In this document: positions 52,800 through 61,868 of the stretch, in pieces
Layout: each line of letters opens with the position of its first letter
Position numbering within the stretch: the stretch's first letter is position 1
Assembly: GCA_918797485.1 (NCBI GenBank)
Contig: CAKKNE010000004.1
Coordinates: 3,844,001-3,908,000, forward strand
Direction: 5' to 3'
DNA length: 64,000 nucleotides
Source: Pelagomonas calceolata
Taxonomy: Eukaryota; Sar; Pelagophyceae; Pelagomonadales; Pelagomonadaceae
Made by a program: the position numbers and the translations under genes
Notes under the pieces: generated by a model
What the model was told of the DNA's origin: nothing
What the model saw: only the letters and a program-made list of their open reading frames with translations
The model's database searches: none

Positions 52800-53881
52800 T
52801 TACGTAGCACCACCACGCTTCTTCTTCTTCTTGAGGCCTCCTTTTTTCTTCCGTCCTTTGGACACTTCGGCGGCCTTCGCGCGCGCCTTCTTCGAGGCGA
52901 TGGCCATGCACTTCTCGTTGTCCATCTTTTCGTCTTTTCTACAGGTGTAGACCTGTGTGGAGATCAAGTTTCGGACGCCCCACGCCATCGACGTCGCGAT
53001 AACCTAACTCACTGGTTGATTTCCACACAGGCACAAACGTAGTAGACGTCCGTCGGCTCCTTGAGCTGGCTTACTTTGTAGGGGTTGACCTCGTTTTTGG
53101 GGATCGCGTGGACCTCGCAGAACCAGGCCAGGTGCTCCTCGTCCTCCGGATCAATGTTTTCGAGTTTCTCCAGGCGCGTTTCGGGCAGACCGTAGGAAAC
53201 GCAAAAGAACAACCCAGAAGGTTTCAAAATACGGTCCATTTCTTGTAAGTAGGCTCGTACCTGCTTTTGCGGTTTTTGCGCACAATACAAGGCATCGAGT
53301 AAAGCTTTATCCAAGACCACATCAAAGATTTGATTGTCGAACGTCGCTTCCAGGTCGCAGGCGTTGCCCTGGCGCCACTGCACGCCGCCCAGATCTTGCC
53401 CTAGTATTATTTTCGGGAAGTCGTCCGCGGTCAACCGTTGGCCCTTCTTCAACTTCTTCTTCTTGAGAGAGACCGGTGGACCAGATATGTCCGCATACCT
53501 CGTCTGCATCTCGTCGATGCAGATACGCGAGATGTCCAGGTTCATGATCGACTTATACCCATCGGCAGCCATATCTGCGGCCATCTCCGACGTCCCGCAG
53601 CCGATCAGACAGATATTATCTTCCTTGTTCAGGAAATTGTCCAGCAACCCCTTCAGCGCGTGGTAGTCGTGGTACCACTCGAAGGGCTCCGCATTTTTAA
53701 AGTAGCGCTCGTCCCAGAAGCGGTCGAGGCCATACATGCACTGGTCGCCCGGGGCCGGATCATATTGAGCAGCGTCGTTCTCAAACCTTCCAGTCTCCCA
53801 GTTGTACCTCAGTTCCGGGTTATAATTGACATTGAAGGGGAAGCGCTTGGCCGTCGGGCCCGTTTTTTTTACTATTGCCAT
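52800..53881 (-). CDS. EEF1AKMT4/METTL13-type protein lysine methyltransferase-like, small introner intron
   Basis: Exons 53039..53881 and 52800..52952 (minus) give about 331 residues. FWDERYFKNAEPFEWYHDYH and ICLIGCGTSEMAADMAADGY (motif I) with IMNLDISRICIDEMQTRY match the family that methylates eEF1A. FDVVLDKALLDALYCAQK is the D-K-G/A-T-like post-motif, and LKPSGLFFCVSYGLPETR a later strand. Splicing gives TDVYY-VYTCRKDEK, the expected end of the domain; the tail is Lys-rich (GRKKKGG, LKKKKKRGG), probably nuclear or nucleolar. Start 53881 (MAIVKKTGPT) is the first true ATG. It is convergent with CAP-G (40 bp) and divergent from the RMDN-like gene. Confidence 0.75.
52953..53038 (-). mobile_element. 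Miniature introner (78-bp element) in the methyltransferase gene
   Basis: The element 52953..53030 has ends CTGTGTGGAGATCAAG and GGTTGATTTCCACACAG with the core CCACGCCATCGACGTCGCGA. The 8-bp flanks GTGTAGAC and GCACAAAC now match at 4 of 8 positions. On the gene strand the donor is GTTTGTGC and the acceptor CACACAG; removal restores TDVYYVYTCRK, so the site is clear. Confidence 0.8.
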
Positions 53882-54252
53882 GGTGCTCTGTGTTTGCGGC
53901 TGCCCCCTGCTGTCCAACCTTCTGCGCTTTGTGTGCGGCCTCCGGGCAGCTCTTCGTGGGCGCCGGGTGCGTCCCTGCGTCTCCGGAGGCGCGTGGGGGC
54001 CGCTTTACGGCTGCCCCAGCGCCTGGCCGCGGCGCTCGAGCCGCCGAACCCGCGCTGTCGACGTCGCCCCCAGGGCAATGTTCTAACGCCTACCCGAGTC
54101 TTAACGTACGCCTCTGAGTATTCTAGTTTCGTGCGGGTGCTGGCAAGGCTTGATGAGGTGTGTGTTTTTGCACGCTGCTCTCCCACGCACACGCGTAACA
54201 ATCGTTGCCAGTGACCATTGCAAAAGACTCACACCAGTAGTGCTGCTGCACG
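53882..54252. other. Divergent intergenic gap without the motif
   Basis: The gap between the methyltransferase and the RMDN-like gene holds Cys/Pro-rich reading frames that look like chance and no near-palindromic motif. Confidence 0.4.
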
Positions 54253-55221
54253 ATGCGAATTTGTGCAATCCTCATCGCTCACGTCGCGACAACACATGCA
54301 TTGCATGCTGTCACAGTCACACCTCGAAGGCACGGCGTCGTCTGCCATGGCAAGAAGACGAACGCCCTCCTGGGCGCTTTGAGAAGGGTGCCGCTCGTGA
54401 AGCGCGTCGTCCCACAAAAGAAACACGCGCCGCGGACGCCGCCGCCGCCGGAGACGTCGGTCGAGGCGGCCCCCGAGATCGCCGAGTTGATTGATGCCGA
54501 GGCCGACGAGGCCGCGAAGGTCCTCGAGGCGGTCGTCCAGCAGGTCGTCGAGCGCGGCGTCGCCGTGCCGTACGAGACCGTCGAGAAGCCGGAGGAACCG
54601 AAGCCCGAGCCAGCACCGGAGGAGAGCCAGATCGAGAGGTTTGATCGGCTCCACGCCTCGCCGCTGGACCGCACCGACGAGCTTCTCAAGGGATTGAGGG
54701 ACGCGTCGCGCGACTCGAACGCGGTGGATGTCGACGTCGAGTGGCGGTATGCGCGCGCCTGCTTAGATGCCGCAAATGCTTTACCAGAGAAGGATCCCAA
54801 GAGGGAGGGCCTGACCTTCGAGGGCTTGCGGGCGGCGGAGCGCGCGGCGGCGCTCGCGCCGGACAATGGCCTGGCGCAGAAGTGGCTCGGCGTCATGCTC
54901 GGGTCTGTCGGCGACTTCCAGACGACGAAGGAAAAGATCCAGAACTCGTACAAAGTGCGGGAGGCGCTCGACGCCGCATACAAACTGCGACCGGACGACG
55001 CGACGGTCGCGCTGGCCCTGGGCCAGTGGTGTTTGAAAGTCGCGGGCGTGTCGTTCGTGGAGCGAGGTTTGGCCCGAGCGATCTTCGGCGGGTCGCCGCC
55101 GGAGTCGACGTACGCCGAAGCGCTCAAGTTCTTCCGGAAAGCTCAGGAGCTCAAGCCGGCGTCGAAGACGAAGGCTCTCATCAAGCTCGTCGAGGGCAAG
55201 ATGAGGAATGGCGGGAAGTAG
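54253..55221 (+). CDS. RMDN-like TPR protein with signal/presequence
   Basis: About 322 residues. The leader (MRICAILIAHVATTHALHA) is a possible signal or plastid presequence. A Pro/Glu-rich spacer with EEPKPEPAPEESQ follows. The conserved part fits the regulator-of-microtubule-dynamics TPR family: VEWRYARACLDAANALPEKD, AERAAALAPDNGLAQKWLGV, KIQNSYKVREALDAAYKLRP, DDATVALALGQWCLKVAGVS, then FGGSPPESTYAEALKFFRKA. Family members occur on mitochondria and ER or plastid membranes. Function is not established. It ends 24 bp before the stop of the convergent RecA-like gene. Confidence 0.65.
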   Translation: MRICAILIAHVATTHALHAVTVTPRRHGVVCHGKKTNALLGALRRVPLVKRVVPQKKHAPRTPPPPETSVEAAPEIAELIDAEADEAAKVLEAVVQQVVERGVAVPYETVEKPEEPKPEPAPEESQIERFDRLHASPLDRTDELLKGLRDASRDSNAVDVDVEWRYARACLDAANALPEKDPKREGLTFEGLRAAERAAALAPDNGLAQKWLGVMLGSVGDFQTTKEKIQNSYKVREALDAAYKLRPDDATVALALGQWCLKVAGVSFVERGLARAIFGGSPPESTYAEALKFFRKAQELKPASKTKALIKLVEGKMRNGGK

Positions 55222-55245
55222 TTTGTAAACTTAAAATGTAACATC

Positions 55246-55887
55246 TCACTCACACAGTACGATACCCCTCATACCGTCATCTCTAATTTTCGCCCTCGGT
55301 CGTTCGCCGGTGCCGCGGAGCACGCCGTCGTCTAAACAACGCGTGCGCGGAAAGTGGCGCCGCAACACAATGCGCGCTGTTTCAGGCGCGCCGCTCACCG
55401 CAAGCACGCAGCCGCATTCTAGAAACGTCGCGGCCGCGTCCGCGAGCTTGGCGAGGATCGCGAGGCGATGCAGCGCCGCGGCATCCCAGGCGCCCTCCGT
55501 CGTAGAAAGAGCCGCGACGTCGTCGATTATTATCAGCGTCGGCCGCGCGTGGTCGCCCGGCCAGGACTGGCAGTTGTTCAAGATCCACGCAACGTCGGCG
55601 AGGCCCGCGACGTACTTTAAACGGACGCGGTCAAGCACTGGGCTGTCGGCGTGCCCGCGTAAAGTTGTAGTAGGCGGCGCGTCGGCCTCGTCGCGCAGCG
55701 GCGGCGGCGGCGCCGCGGCGTCGTCGCGCCGCCGGCAGAGCAGCAGCGGCGCCGCGGCGGCGTCGCGTTCCGCCGCGCGCCGCGCGAGGGCGAAGGCGAC
55801 GCCGCTCGTCATTCGCGGCGAGCCGCCGACAACAGCGAGGCGGGCTGTCGAGCAGTCCTTTCGGAGCGGTTCGTCGAGATAATCCAT
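55246..55887 (-). CDS. RecA-like ATPase-fold protein, possibly SWSAP1-like
   Basis: About 213 residues. RLAVVGGSPRMTSGVAFALA sits where a Walker A would be but lacks Lys, so ATP binding is doubtful. RVRLKYVAGLADVAWILNNC is a helical segment, and PTLIIIDDVAALSTTEGAW matches a Walker B strand with Asp pair. The rest is helix-strand (LAILAKLADAAATFLECGC then VLAVSGAPETARIVLRR) as in RecA-fold proteins. Shu-complex helper SWSAP1 has this size and layout, but the match is weak. The N-terminus MDYLDEPLRKD is at the first ATG. The upstream gap holds a near-palindromic motif. Confidence 0.45.
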   Translation of the reverse strand: MDYLDEPLRKDCSTARLAVVGGSPRMTSGVAFALARRAAERDAAAAPLLLCRRRDDAAAPPPPLRDEADAPPTTTLRGHADSPVLDRVRLKYVAGLADVAWILNNCQSWPGDHARPTLIIIDDVAALSTTEGAWDAAALHRLAILAKLADAAATFLECGCVLAVSGAPETARIVLRRHFPRTRCLDDGVLRGTGERPRAKIRDDGMRGIVLCE

Positions 55888-56111
55888 TGATTTGTGCGGT
55901 CAAGGAGCCAACCTTATTTGTGCTGTCAAGCACCCAACCTTGGTCTGTGGCCTCTGGGGCACAGTGGCCTTGCTGCGCTGTAGGCGTCCTTTAGTCGCTT
56001 GGGTGATTCGCGAGGCGCTCTATTTCAAGCGCGGACAAGCGTGGAAGCTCAAAATCCTCCGCGCGCAAGGGGGGTTAAGTGTTTATCCCCCATGCCGCGC
56101 GCGCAGCAGTT

Positions 56112-56135
56112 GCTAGCGGTCTGTAACACACTAGC
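56112..56135 (-). promoter_or_regulatory. Near-palindromic promoter motif, copy 12
   Basis: On the minus strand reads GCTAGTGTGTTACA then GACCGCTAGC. It sits 225 bp upstream of the RecA-like gene, and 23 bp after the 17-mer at 56159..56175 in that gene's direction. Nothing else is seen in 55888..56320 apart from two copies of CCATCATTCGT (56148 and 56188). Confidence 0.6.
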
Positions 56136-56158
56136 AAGCGCCCCAAAATCCATCATTC

Positions 56159-56175
56159 GTCCTAGCACCGTAACA
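56159..56175 (-). promoter_or_regulatory. Second upstream motif, copy 3 (reverse)
   Basis: The exact reverse complement of TGTTACGGTGCTAGGAC, pointing at the RecA-like gene 272 bp away and followed by the near-palindrome. The same order and spacing occur at 35214 and 37529. Confidence 0.45.
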
Positions 56176-56320
56176 ATAACTAATTAAATCCATCATTCGT
56201 TACCGTATCGCCGAAATTCTCCTTCAGGGGACTCCGTGCGTACCTACTATTATTATGATGAGCCTGAGGCCTCCCCCCGCGCGGGGCGCTACTAGGGACT
56301 ACTAGTAAGACAAATAAAAC

Positions 56321-59300
56321 CTACCTACTCGGCGACACGCCAAGCCCCCGGTGGATCCGCCGCTGGTCGTCCGGCGACAGCTGCGCGACGACGTGACCCA
56401 AAGCCCCGGCCGGCGTCTGCGACGGCTCGAAGCCCCACCGCTTCACCGCCTTGTCCGCGTTCAGCAGCGTCAGCCTATTGGACCCGTCCGGCTCCAAGAC
56501 CACGCCCTCGTCGAGGCGGACGAGGGGCATGCCCGGCGCGCCGAGGCGCCGGTGGACGGCCGGTGATAACGTGAGCGTCCGCTCGCCGTTGCGCAGCTTC
56601 TCGAGATCAACGAACAGATTCCGCAATAGCGCCGGCAAACACGGCCCGTCCGCGGCGTCCATGACGACGTCCGCGGGCCCGCGCGGCGCGTCGCTCCCCA
56701 AGAAGCAGTGGTATGCGAGTCGCGGCGTGACACACACCCGGTAGAGCTCCCGCGGTTGCAATAGAGCACCCTTCAACCGCACGTCGCCGATGCGCCGACC
56801 AGGCGGTTTCGACGGGTCGAACCAGATCTGAAAACCGCTCGAGCAGTGGGGGAAAATATCGCAGTAGGCCGGGTACCGCGACAGGGCCCGTTCCAAGGCG
56901 CCCCACAGTTGGGCGCCCGTCGCTTCCAGCACCATAACCCCAGCACCATGGGTAGCCATCTGCTTGATCTCATTCACGTCGTGCATGTCTCGCGAGTAGG
57001 CCGTCGTCGGCCGCTGCTCGATATCCTTGATATGTAATGAGGTCGTGCGCATGACTCTAACCTTGGCCTCGCCGCCGGGGTAGCTCCTATCCCTCCCGGG
57101 ATCCGGGAGCGGTGCCAAAGCCGCGAGTTCGGCCACGGTCAATGCATGGCCTTCCGGCAGTTCACCCAAAGGCCGTAGAGCCGCCCCATCCACAATCGCG
57201 CAATCTGCCGCGGTCGCCGCACACGCGACGTCGGCCGCCACTTCGGCGGCCGACGCGCCGTAGTGCGTCTGCGCGAGGTTGCGGCCACCTTTCAACGCTT
57301 CTGCGGAGGCGTCGAGCGGTTTTCGTAGCTCGACCAGAGTAGCTAATAAACCCTTCGCCACCAAATCGCGCGCCTTGCCGACCAACGTAGCGACGGCGTC
57401 GCCGTTCCGCCACCTATTTAACACGGTAGCCCGGCCCGCGCCGACGGCGACCGTCGTCAAATCAACTTCCCTAACGATCTGCACCATTCTTTGCGGTTTC
57501 GGCGCCTCCACATGAGGTAAATGCAAGCGTAACCTCGCGAGGCGCTCGCAGTTCGCCGGCGCTCGGATGACCCAGGTCGCGCGGTCCCGCGGGAAGTCGT
57601 ACCTACAAGCGTTCACGCCGAAAGTTGATCTACGAGAACCGGAGACGACCACACAATCAGCGTAGCCCTGGCAGGCCTTGGCGACGAGCGCCCCGGGCTC
57701 GTCGAAGCGCGCGCCGCCGCCCACCGACGCTAATACTATGACAACATCAGCGCCGGCTTCTCTGAGGAGTTGCACCTCGCGCGCGGCGGCCTCCGGGGCT
57801 GCGCTTACATGAGCGGTCCCGACGTCGTCGTCGTCAATCCCCTCCTCGTCGTGCATGGGACCCGCGCCCGGGAGTGTGGCGGCCGACGCGGACAGGGAGT
57901 TTTCTCCGGCCACTCCAACAATGCCGATCTTGCGGCCGTGCCACGGGACCAGTTGCGAACGCATGGCATCCGCAACAGGCACGCCCCGATCATCGTGGCA
58001 GTTCGCCAACAGAGAAGGGAAGTTGCAGCCCCGATAGACGCGCGCGGCGTTCGGCAGGCCATAGTCGAAATCCCGCGCGCCGACACAAGCGGCATGCACG
58101 CCTAACTCATTGAGGATGGGCACCAAATGCTTGCCCTTCGTCACTCCCGACTCCACCGATGCGGCAAACGCGCCACCACATAACAGTAAGAGAGGTTCCA
58201 CGTGGTTCTTCTTCTTCGCGAGGTCCCGCTCCAACTGCACCAAGGACGCAAACCTCTCAAAACGAGAAACTTCCCGATGCGGCGTCGCCGGCCTGAGCTT
58301 CAGATCAGCTTTTTGTCTCACACCATCCACGGAACCCAAATCCCCAAACAAGAGCAGTGTCAACCGTTCTGTGGCGGTGACGCCGGACAGAGGCCCCGAG
58401 AAGAAGGGCGTCTTGGGCTTGGGAATTTCCGGTTCCTGGAGGAAGACCTCGGCCGCACTGGGACCCTTGTCTCGGTCTTCCTGGAGATCTTCTCTCTCAC
58501 CAAGCAAGTCTTCGTTTTGTTTCATAGCAGCACTGCGCGACGCTTCGCGCGTCTGCGCCCGTTGCGCTGCCGTCGGTAGGCGTCTCCCTAACAACCTCAG
58601 GAAGGTCTCCTTGTCCAGCTCCCAGGCCTTTAGGTCCGAAGAGGACGTTACTGTAGTCTTTTCAGTAGTGTAATTTAACAAAGCTTCGTGGCCGTGGTAT
58701 TGGTCCGGTCGCAGGACACCGACCTCGTCACCGTCGTCATCAACGACACAAGCACCTTGCTCGACGACGAAGAATCGCTCCGGCTGGTTGTCCTGGAACG
58801 CGAGACCGAAGCCCGGCCCGGTCTTGAGAGGAGCAAAGGCCGTCACGACCTGGTCCAAGAGCTCATCACTAATACCGTCGCAGAAGGGCGCCGCGGCCAT
58901 GATCTCGTAGAGCCAATTGGAAATCTTGCGCGGCTTGTAGTGCATGGGCGCCTTCCAGTCGTCTTCTCCGTCACTTTCTTCTTCTTCCACTGGTACCGGC
59001 GACAGGGATTCCTCCTTGCCGACCCAGGGCGGCATGTCCGGGCGCTCCTCGTTGTAGTGGACCTCCTTTTGAACCGGTTTCGGGGGAGACGGTTCCGGTG
59101 AAGACACTTCCTCCAAGTCAAACTCGGGGCCTACTGTTCTCCTTAATGTTTCCGCATCGAGCGCCCAGGTGATGCATGCATCTGAGGCTATGAGAGAAGC
59201 CTCCAAGGGTTCATCTTTGAGACAAGCTACTTCGCCATAGTATTGCGCATGTGTTTTACAGTCAATAGGACCTTCACTTTCAGTAGTAACATCGCAAGCA

Positions 59301-61603
59301 CCTACTTCTACCACGTACATATCTTCTGCGGATTCATCCTCAACAAGTAACACCTTGCTCGGTTCGCACCGGACCATGCGACAGGCATTCACTAAAACCC
59401 AGATCGCGGCCTCGTCCAAATGCGAGCAGAACGGCGCGTTCGAGAACACTTCATATAAGAAATTTTTCTGCTGCTTCTTCTTGTAGTGCACGGGCGGCTT
59501 GAACTCCTCCTCGGCCACTTCCTCGTAGTCGTCGACCACGGACTGCGCGGCCGCGGTTTTTGGTCGCGCCTCGTCGTCGGGCTTGGCCAAGTCCGACAGC
59601 CACGTCTGCTCGTCCTCCTCTTCCTGCGCTTGCCTCAGGAGCTCTTCGGCTCGGTCGAACTCGTCCAGGGCTTGTCTAGCGTCTTGGGCTGCCTTTGCTG
59701 CGGCATTCGCGGCGGCCGATGCTGCTTGAGAGGCTAAGCGTGCCGTTTCGACGGCTCGGTCCGCGGCGTTATCTAAAGCGTCTTGGGCTGCTTTTGCCGC
59801 GGCGGCGGCGGCGTCGCGCGCCTGCTTTGCGGCCAGAGCCGCTGCTTTAGCGGCTTCTGAAGCCGCTTCCGAGGCTAAGCGAGCACACTCGACCGCTCTA
59901 TCCGCGGCGTTATCCAAAGCACCGGAAATGAGGTCGCGGATGAACTGCGCCGCCCGTGCTGCCTCCGCTGCGGCGTCGGACGCCGCTTGCGACGCGAGAC
60001 GCGCGCACTCGACCGCGCGGTCGGCCGAATTATCAAGCTCGTTAGCCTGGTCGAAGGCGAAGGCCGCCTCTTTGCAGGCTTTGACGGCCTTCGCCGCTCG
60101 AGCTGCCGCGAAGGCCGCCGCCTCCGACGCGAGGCGCGCACATTCCACGGCTCGATCGGCGGCGTCGTCCAAATCGCCCGCGAACGCAAAGGCCCGTGCC
60201 GCATTGGCAGCGTTCCGGGCGGCGTCCGACGCCTTTCGAGCGGCGTCCGACGCCGCCTCCGACGCCAAGCGAGCGCATTCGACGGCCCGATCCGCCGCGT
60301 CGTCCAGTGCACCCTGTTGTATCTTCTCCTGTATAACAGTCTCGCAGAACTCATCGAACAAGTCCACGACGGCTCGATCAACGCATTCGTCGGCCACGGC
60401 CTCTTCCAGATACTCGTCGAAGAGCTTCGCGATACATTCCAAACAAGCAGCATTGGCCCGAGCAGCTAAAACGCCCTCCGCCTCTAAAGCAGCGTCGACC
60501 GCATTGTTCGCCGCCTCGTCCTCGGGATGCGGCGGGGTTGGTGGTGGGACATCTAAACCCGCCATGGGGTCCGGAGGGGGTTTATTTGCAGCGACTTCCG
60601 CGGCCGCCTCGGCGAACGCGGCGGCGATGGGGTCCAACAATTCGGCCGTCGACGCGTCGTCGTCGCCCTCAAACAACGGTTCCGGGATGGTGGTAGGCAG
60701 GTCTTCCGCATTGATGAGCTTCTCGGCAAATTCTGCCGCTCGCTCCTGGTCGACGAGCATCTGCGCGTGGGCCTCCTGGGCATCTGCTTCCGCTTGAGAC
60801 TCGGGGGGTAAGCCTAGCGCGTGTCGGTCGTTGTTCGATGCGGCCTTGGCTAGTCTTCGCAACGCATCTAGTACCGCGGGCGGCCGACACCCGGGTGCCA
60901 ACAATCTACGAGACCAGGCCACGAACCTTTCTCTCTCAAGAGTTTTCTCCTTCCTCTCCTTCTTTTCAACCAAGACAGATTGATCATCATCATCCGCTGT
61001 GGCGATCACGTCTTTCATACCAACATGTCCAACCTCTTCGTCCTCGGACTCGTCGGCACTATCATAGTCATCGGGAGCGTCCCACTTCCTCAGAGCTAAT
61101 TTGGCGGCTCTGTCTAGACCCTCCAGGCCCATGTAGATCTTCGAATCTTTCTCCCGGAACAATTCAGAGACGTGGCCCTCCTCCGTGAGCTTGAGGAACG
61201 CTTCCAGGGCTCGCGCTAGCGTCAGCAGACATACCGAGAGTTCGTGGCAGTTCAAGGCCCCGCGTTGCCTTAGATCAAATAAGTCGAAGATCCGCCTAGC
61301 TTTGCACCCCACGCCGTCGCCGACACCATGTAACGCGACCGGTCTGCTCACGACCACGACCCCACAGAGAAACGCCAAAGCATTGACCTCGCCGAACCGG
61401 CCAATGCCCTTCTCCGTCTGCAGTCGCGTCGCGCGCATCTCGGCCTCGCGCGAACCTCCGAGTAACTTCGACAGAGCAGCCGTGCTAATCATGAAGTCGC
61501 CCTCGCACTCGTCGCGATGTTTATGAACTATTCTATCCACATCTCCCACACTTAACAAGGGAAAGCAGGAGTAGGGCTCGGGCAGGCTCACCGTGGCGCC
61601 CAT
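56321..61603 (-). CDS. Giant multidomain protein: EF-hand, Ala-rich repeats, two degenerate cNMP domains, pseudo-5'-nucleotidase
   Basis: About 1760 residues and intronless. MGATVSLPEP at 61603 fits an N-myristoylation signal (Gly2, Ser6); the open frame above it has only GTG. RRIFDLFDLRQRGALNCHEL near residue 105-135 is an EF-hand-like unit. An acidic helical region follows. From about 59640 to 60330 a 40-50-residue Ala-rich module, headed DDAADRAVECARLASEAAS, repeats five times. Two cNMP-binding-like domains come next (NFLYEVFSNAPFC and NWLYEIMAAAPFC as starts; YYGEVACLKDEPLEASLIAS lacks the phosphate-binding Arg). The C-terminal 650 residues look like a UshA/CD73 5'-nucleotidase, but GNHEFD reads GARDFD and GHTH reads GSRRST, so catalysis is probably lost. 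Likely a membrane-linked signalling scaffold. Confidence 0.65.
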   Translation of the reverse strand: MGATVSLPEPYSCFPLLSVGDVDRIVHKHRDECEGDFMISTAALSKLLGGSREAEMRATRLQTEKGIGRFGEVNALAFLCGVVVVSRPVALHGVGDGVGCKARRIFDLFDLRQRGALNCHELSVCLLTLARALEAFLKLTEEGHVSELFREKDSKIYMGLEGLDRAAKLALRKWDAPDDYDSADESEDEEVGHVGMKDVIATADDDDQSVLVEKKERKEKTLERERFVAWSRRLLAPGCRPPAVLDALRRLAKAASNNDRHALGLPPESQAEADAQEAHAQMLVDQERAAEFAEKLINAEDLPTTIPEPLFEGDDDASTAELLDPIAAAFAEAAAEVAANKPPPDPMAGLDVPPPTPPHPEDEAANNAVDAALEAEGVLAARANAACLECIAKLFDEYLEEAVADECVDRAVVDLFDEFCETVIQEKIQQGALDDAADRAVECARLASEAASDAARKASDAARNAANAARAFAFAGDLDDAADRAVECARLASEAAAFAAARAAKAVKACKEAAFAFDQANELDNSADRAVECARLASQAASDAAAEAARAAQFIRDLISGALDNAADRAVECARLASEAASEAAKAAALAAKQARDAAAAAAKAAQDALDNAADRAVETARLASQAASAAANAAAKAAQDARQALDEFDRAEELLRQAQEEEDEQTWLSDLAKPDDEARPKTAAAQSVVDDYEEVAEEEFKPPVHYKKKQQKNFLYEVFSNAPFCSHLDEAAIWVLVNACRMVRCEPSKVLLVEDESAEDMYVVEVGACDVTTESEGPIDCKTHAQYYGEVACLKDEPLEASLIASDACITWALDAETLRRTVGPEFDLEEVSSPEPSPPKPVQKEVHYNEERPDMPPWVGKEESLSPVPVEEEESDGEDDWKAPMHYKPRKISNWLYEIMAAAPFCDGISDELLDQVVTAFAPLKTGPGFGLAFQDNQPERFFVVEQGACVVDDDGDEVGVLRPDQYHGHEALLNYTTEKTTVTSSSDLKAWELDKETFLRLLGRRLPTAAQRAQTREASRSAAMKQNEDLLGEREDLQEDRDKGPSAAEVFLQEPEIPKPKTPFFSGPLSGVTATERLTLLLFGDLGSVDGVRQKADLKLRPATPHREVSRFERFASLVQLERDLAKKKNHVEPLLLLCGGAFAASVESGVTKGKHLVPILNELGVHAACVGARDFDYGLPNAARVYRGCNFPSLLANCHDDRGVPVADAMRSQLVPWHGRKIGIVGVAGENSLSASAATLPGAGPMHDEEGIDDDDVGTAHVSAAPEAAAREVQLLREAGADVVIVLASVGGGARFDEPGALVAKACQGYADCVVVSGSRRSTFGVNACRYDFPRDRATWVIRAPANCERLARLRLHLPHVEAPKPQRMVQIVREVDLTTVAVGAGRATVLNRWRNGDAVATLVGKARDLVAKGLLATLVELRKPLDASAEALKGGRNLAQTHYGASAAEVAADVACAATAADCAIVDGAALRPLGELPEGHALTVAELAALAPLPDPGRDRSYPGGEAKVRVMRTTSLHIKDIEQRPTTAYSRDMHDVNEIKQMATHGAGVMVLEATGAQLWGALERALSRYPAYCDIFPHCSSGFQIWFDPSKPPGRRIGDVRLKGALLQPRELYRVCVTPRLAYHCFLGSDAPRGPADVVMDAADGPCLPALLRNLFVDLEKLRNGERTLTLSPAVHRRLGAPGMPLVRLDEGVVLEPDGSNRLTLLNADKAVKRWGFEPSQTPAGALGHVVAQLSPDDQRRIHRGLGVSPSR
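59640..60330 (-). repeat. Coding tandem repeat, five Ala-rich modules
   Basis: Five units in the giant protein share DNADRAVEC/TARLAS-type heads (for example DDAADRAVECARLASEAAS, DNSADRAVECARLASQAAS, DNAADRAVETARLASQAAS) followed by variable Ala/Lys helices. DNA identity between heads is high, suggesting recent amplification. Confidence 0.8.
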
Positions 61604-61846
61604 TGTGGTAGCCTCCGGCGCCACGCACGCGTCCTGCGCGTTTGTTTGTTAAGCTGTTGGACCGCGAGGCAGCCCCGCGTGCGTGCCGTGCCCAAGCGGG
61701 CAGCCCTATCGCGCGCAGCGCTGGCTGTTGGCCCAAGCCGCTGCGAATTTGGCGCTAGGGTGTCGCTCCCACGGATGCCTCGCCAGGGCTCGCTGACGAC
61801 GGGTCCGTGCCGGGCTCGTAACGGTGCTTCGGAGTCGTATGACGGA

Positions 61847-61868
61847 GCTAGCGGCGTGAGACACTAGC
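61847..61868 (-). promoter_or_regulatory. Near-palindromic promoter motif, copy 13
   Basis: On the minus strand reads GCTAGTGTCTCAC then GCCGCTAGC. It lies mid-way in the 505-bp divergent gap between the giant protein and SFT2. No other feature is seen there. Confidence 0.6.

Noticed and set aside
2677-61868. The near-palindromes as a dispersed miniature transposon
   Set aside because: Similarity stops at about 24 bp, no flanking duplication is seen, and positions are restricted to promoter gaps.
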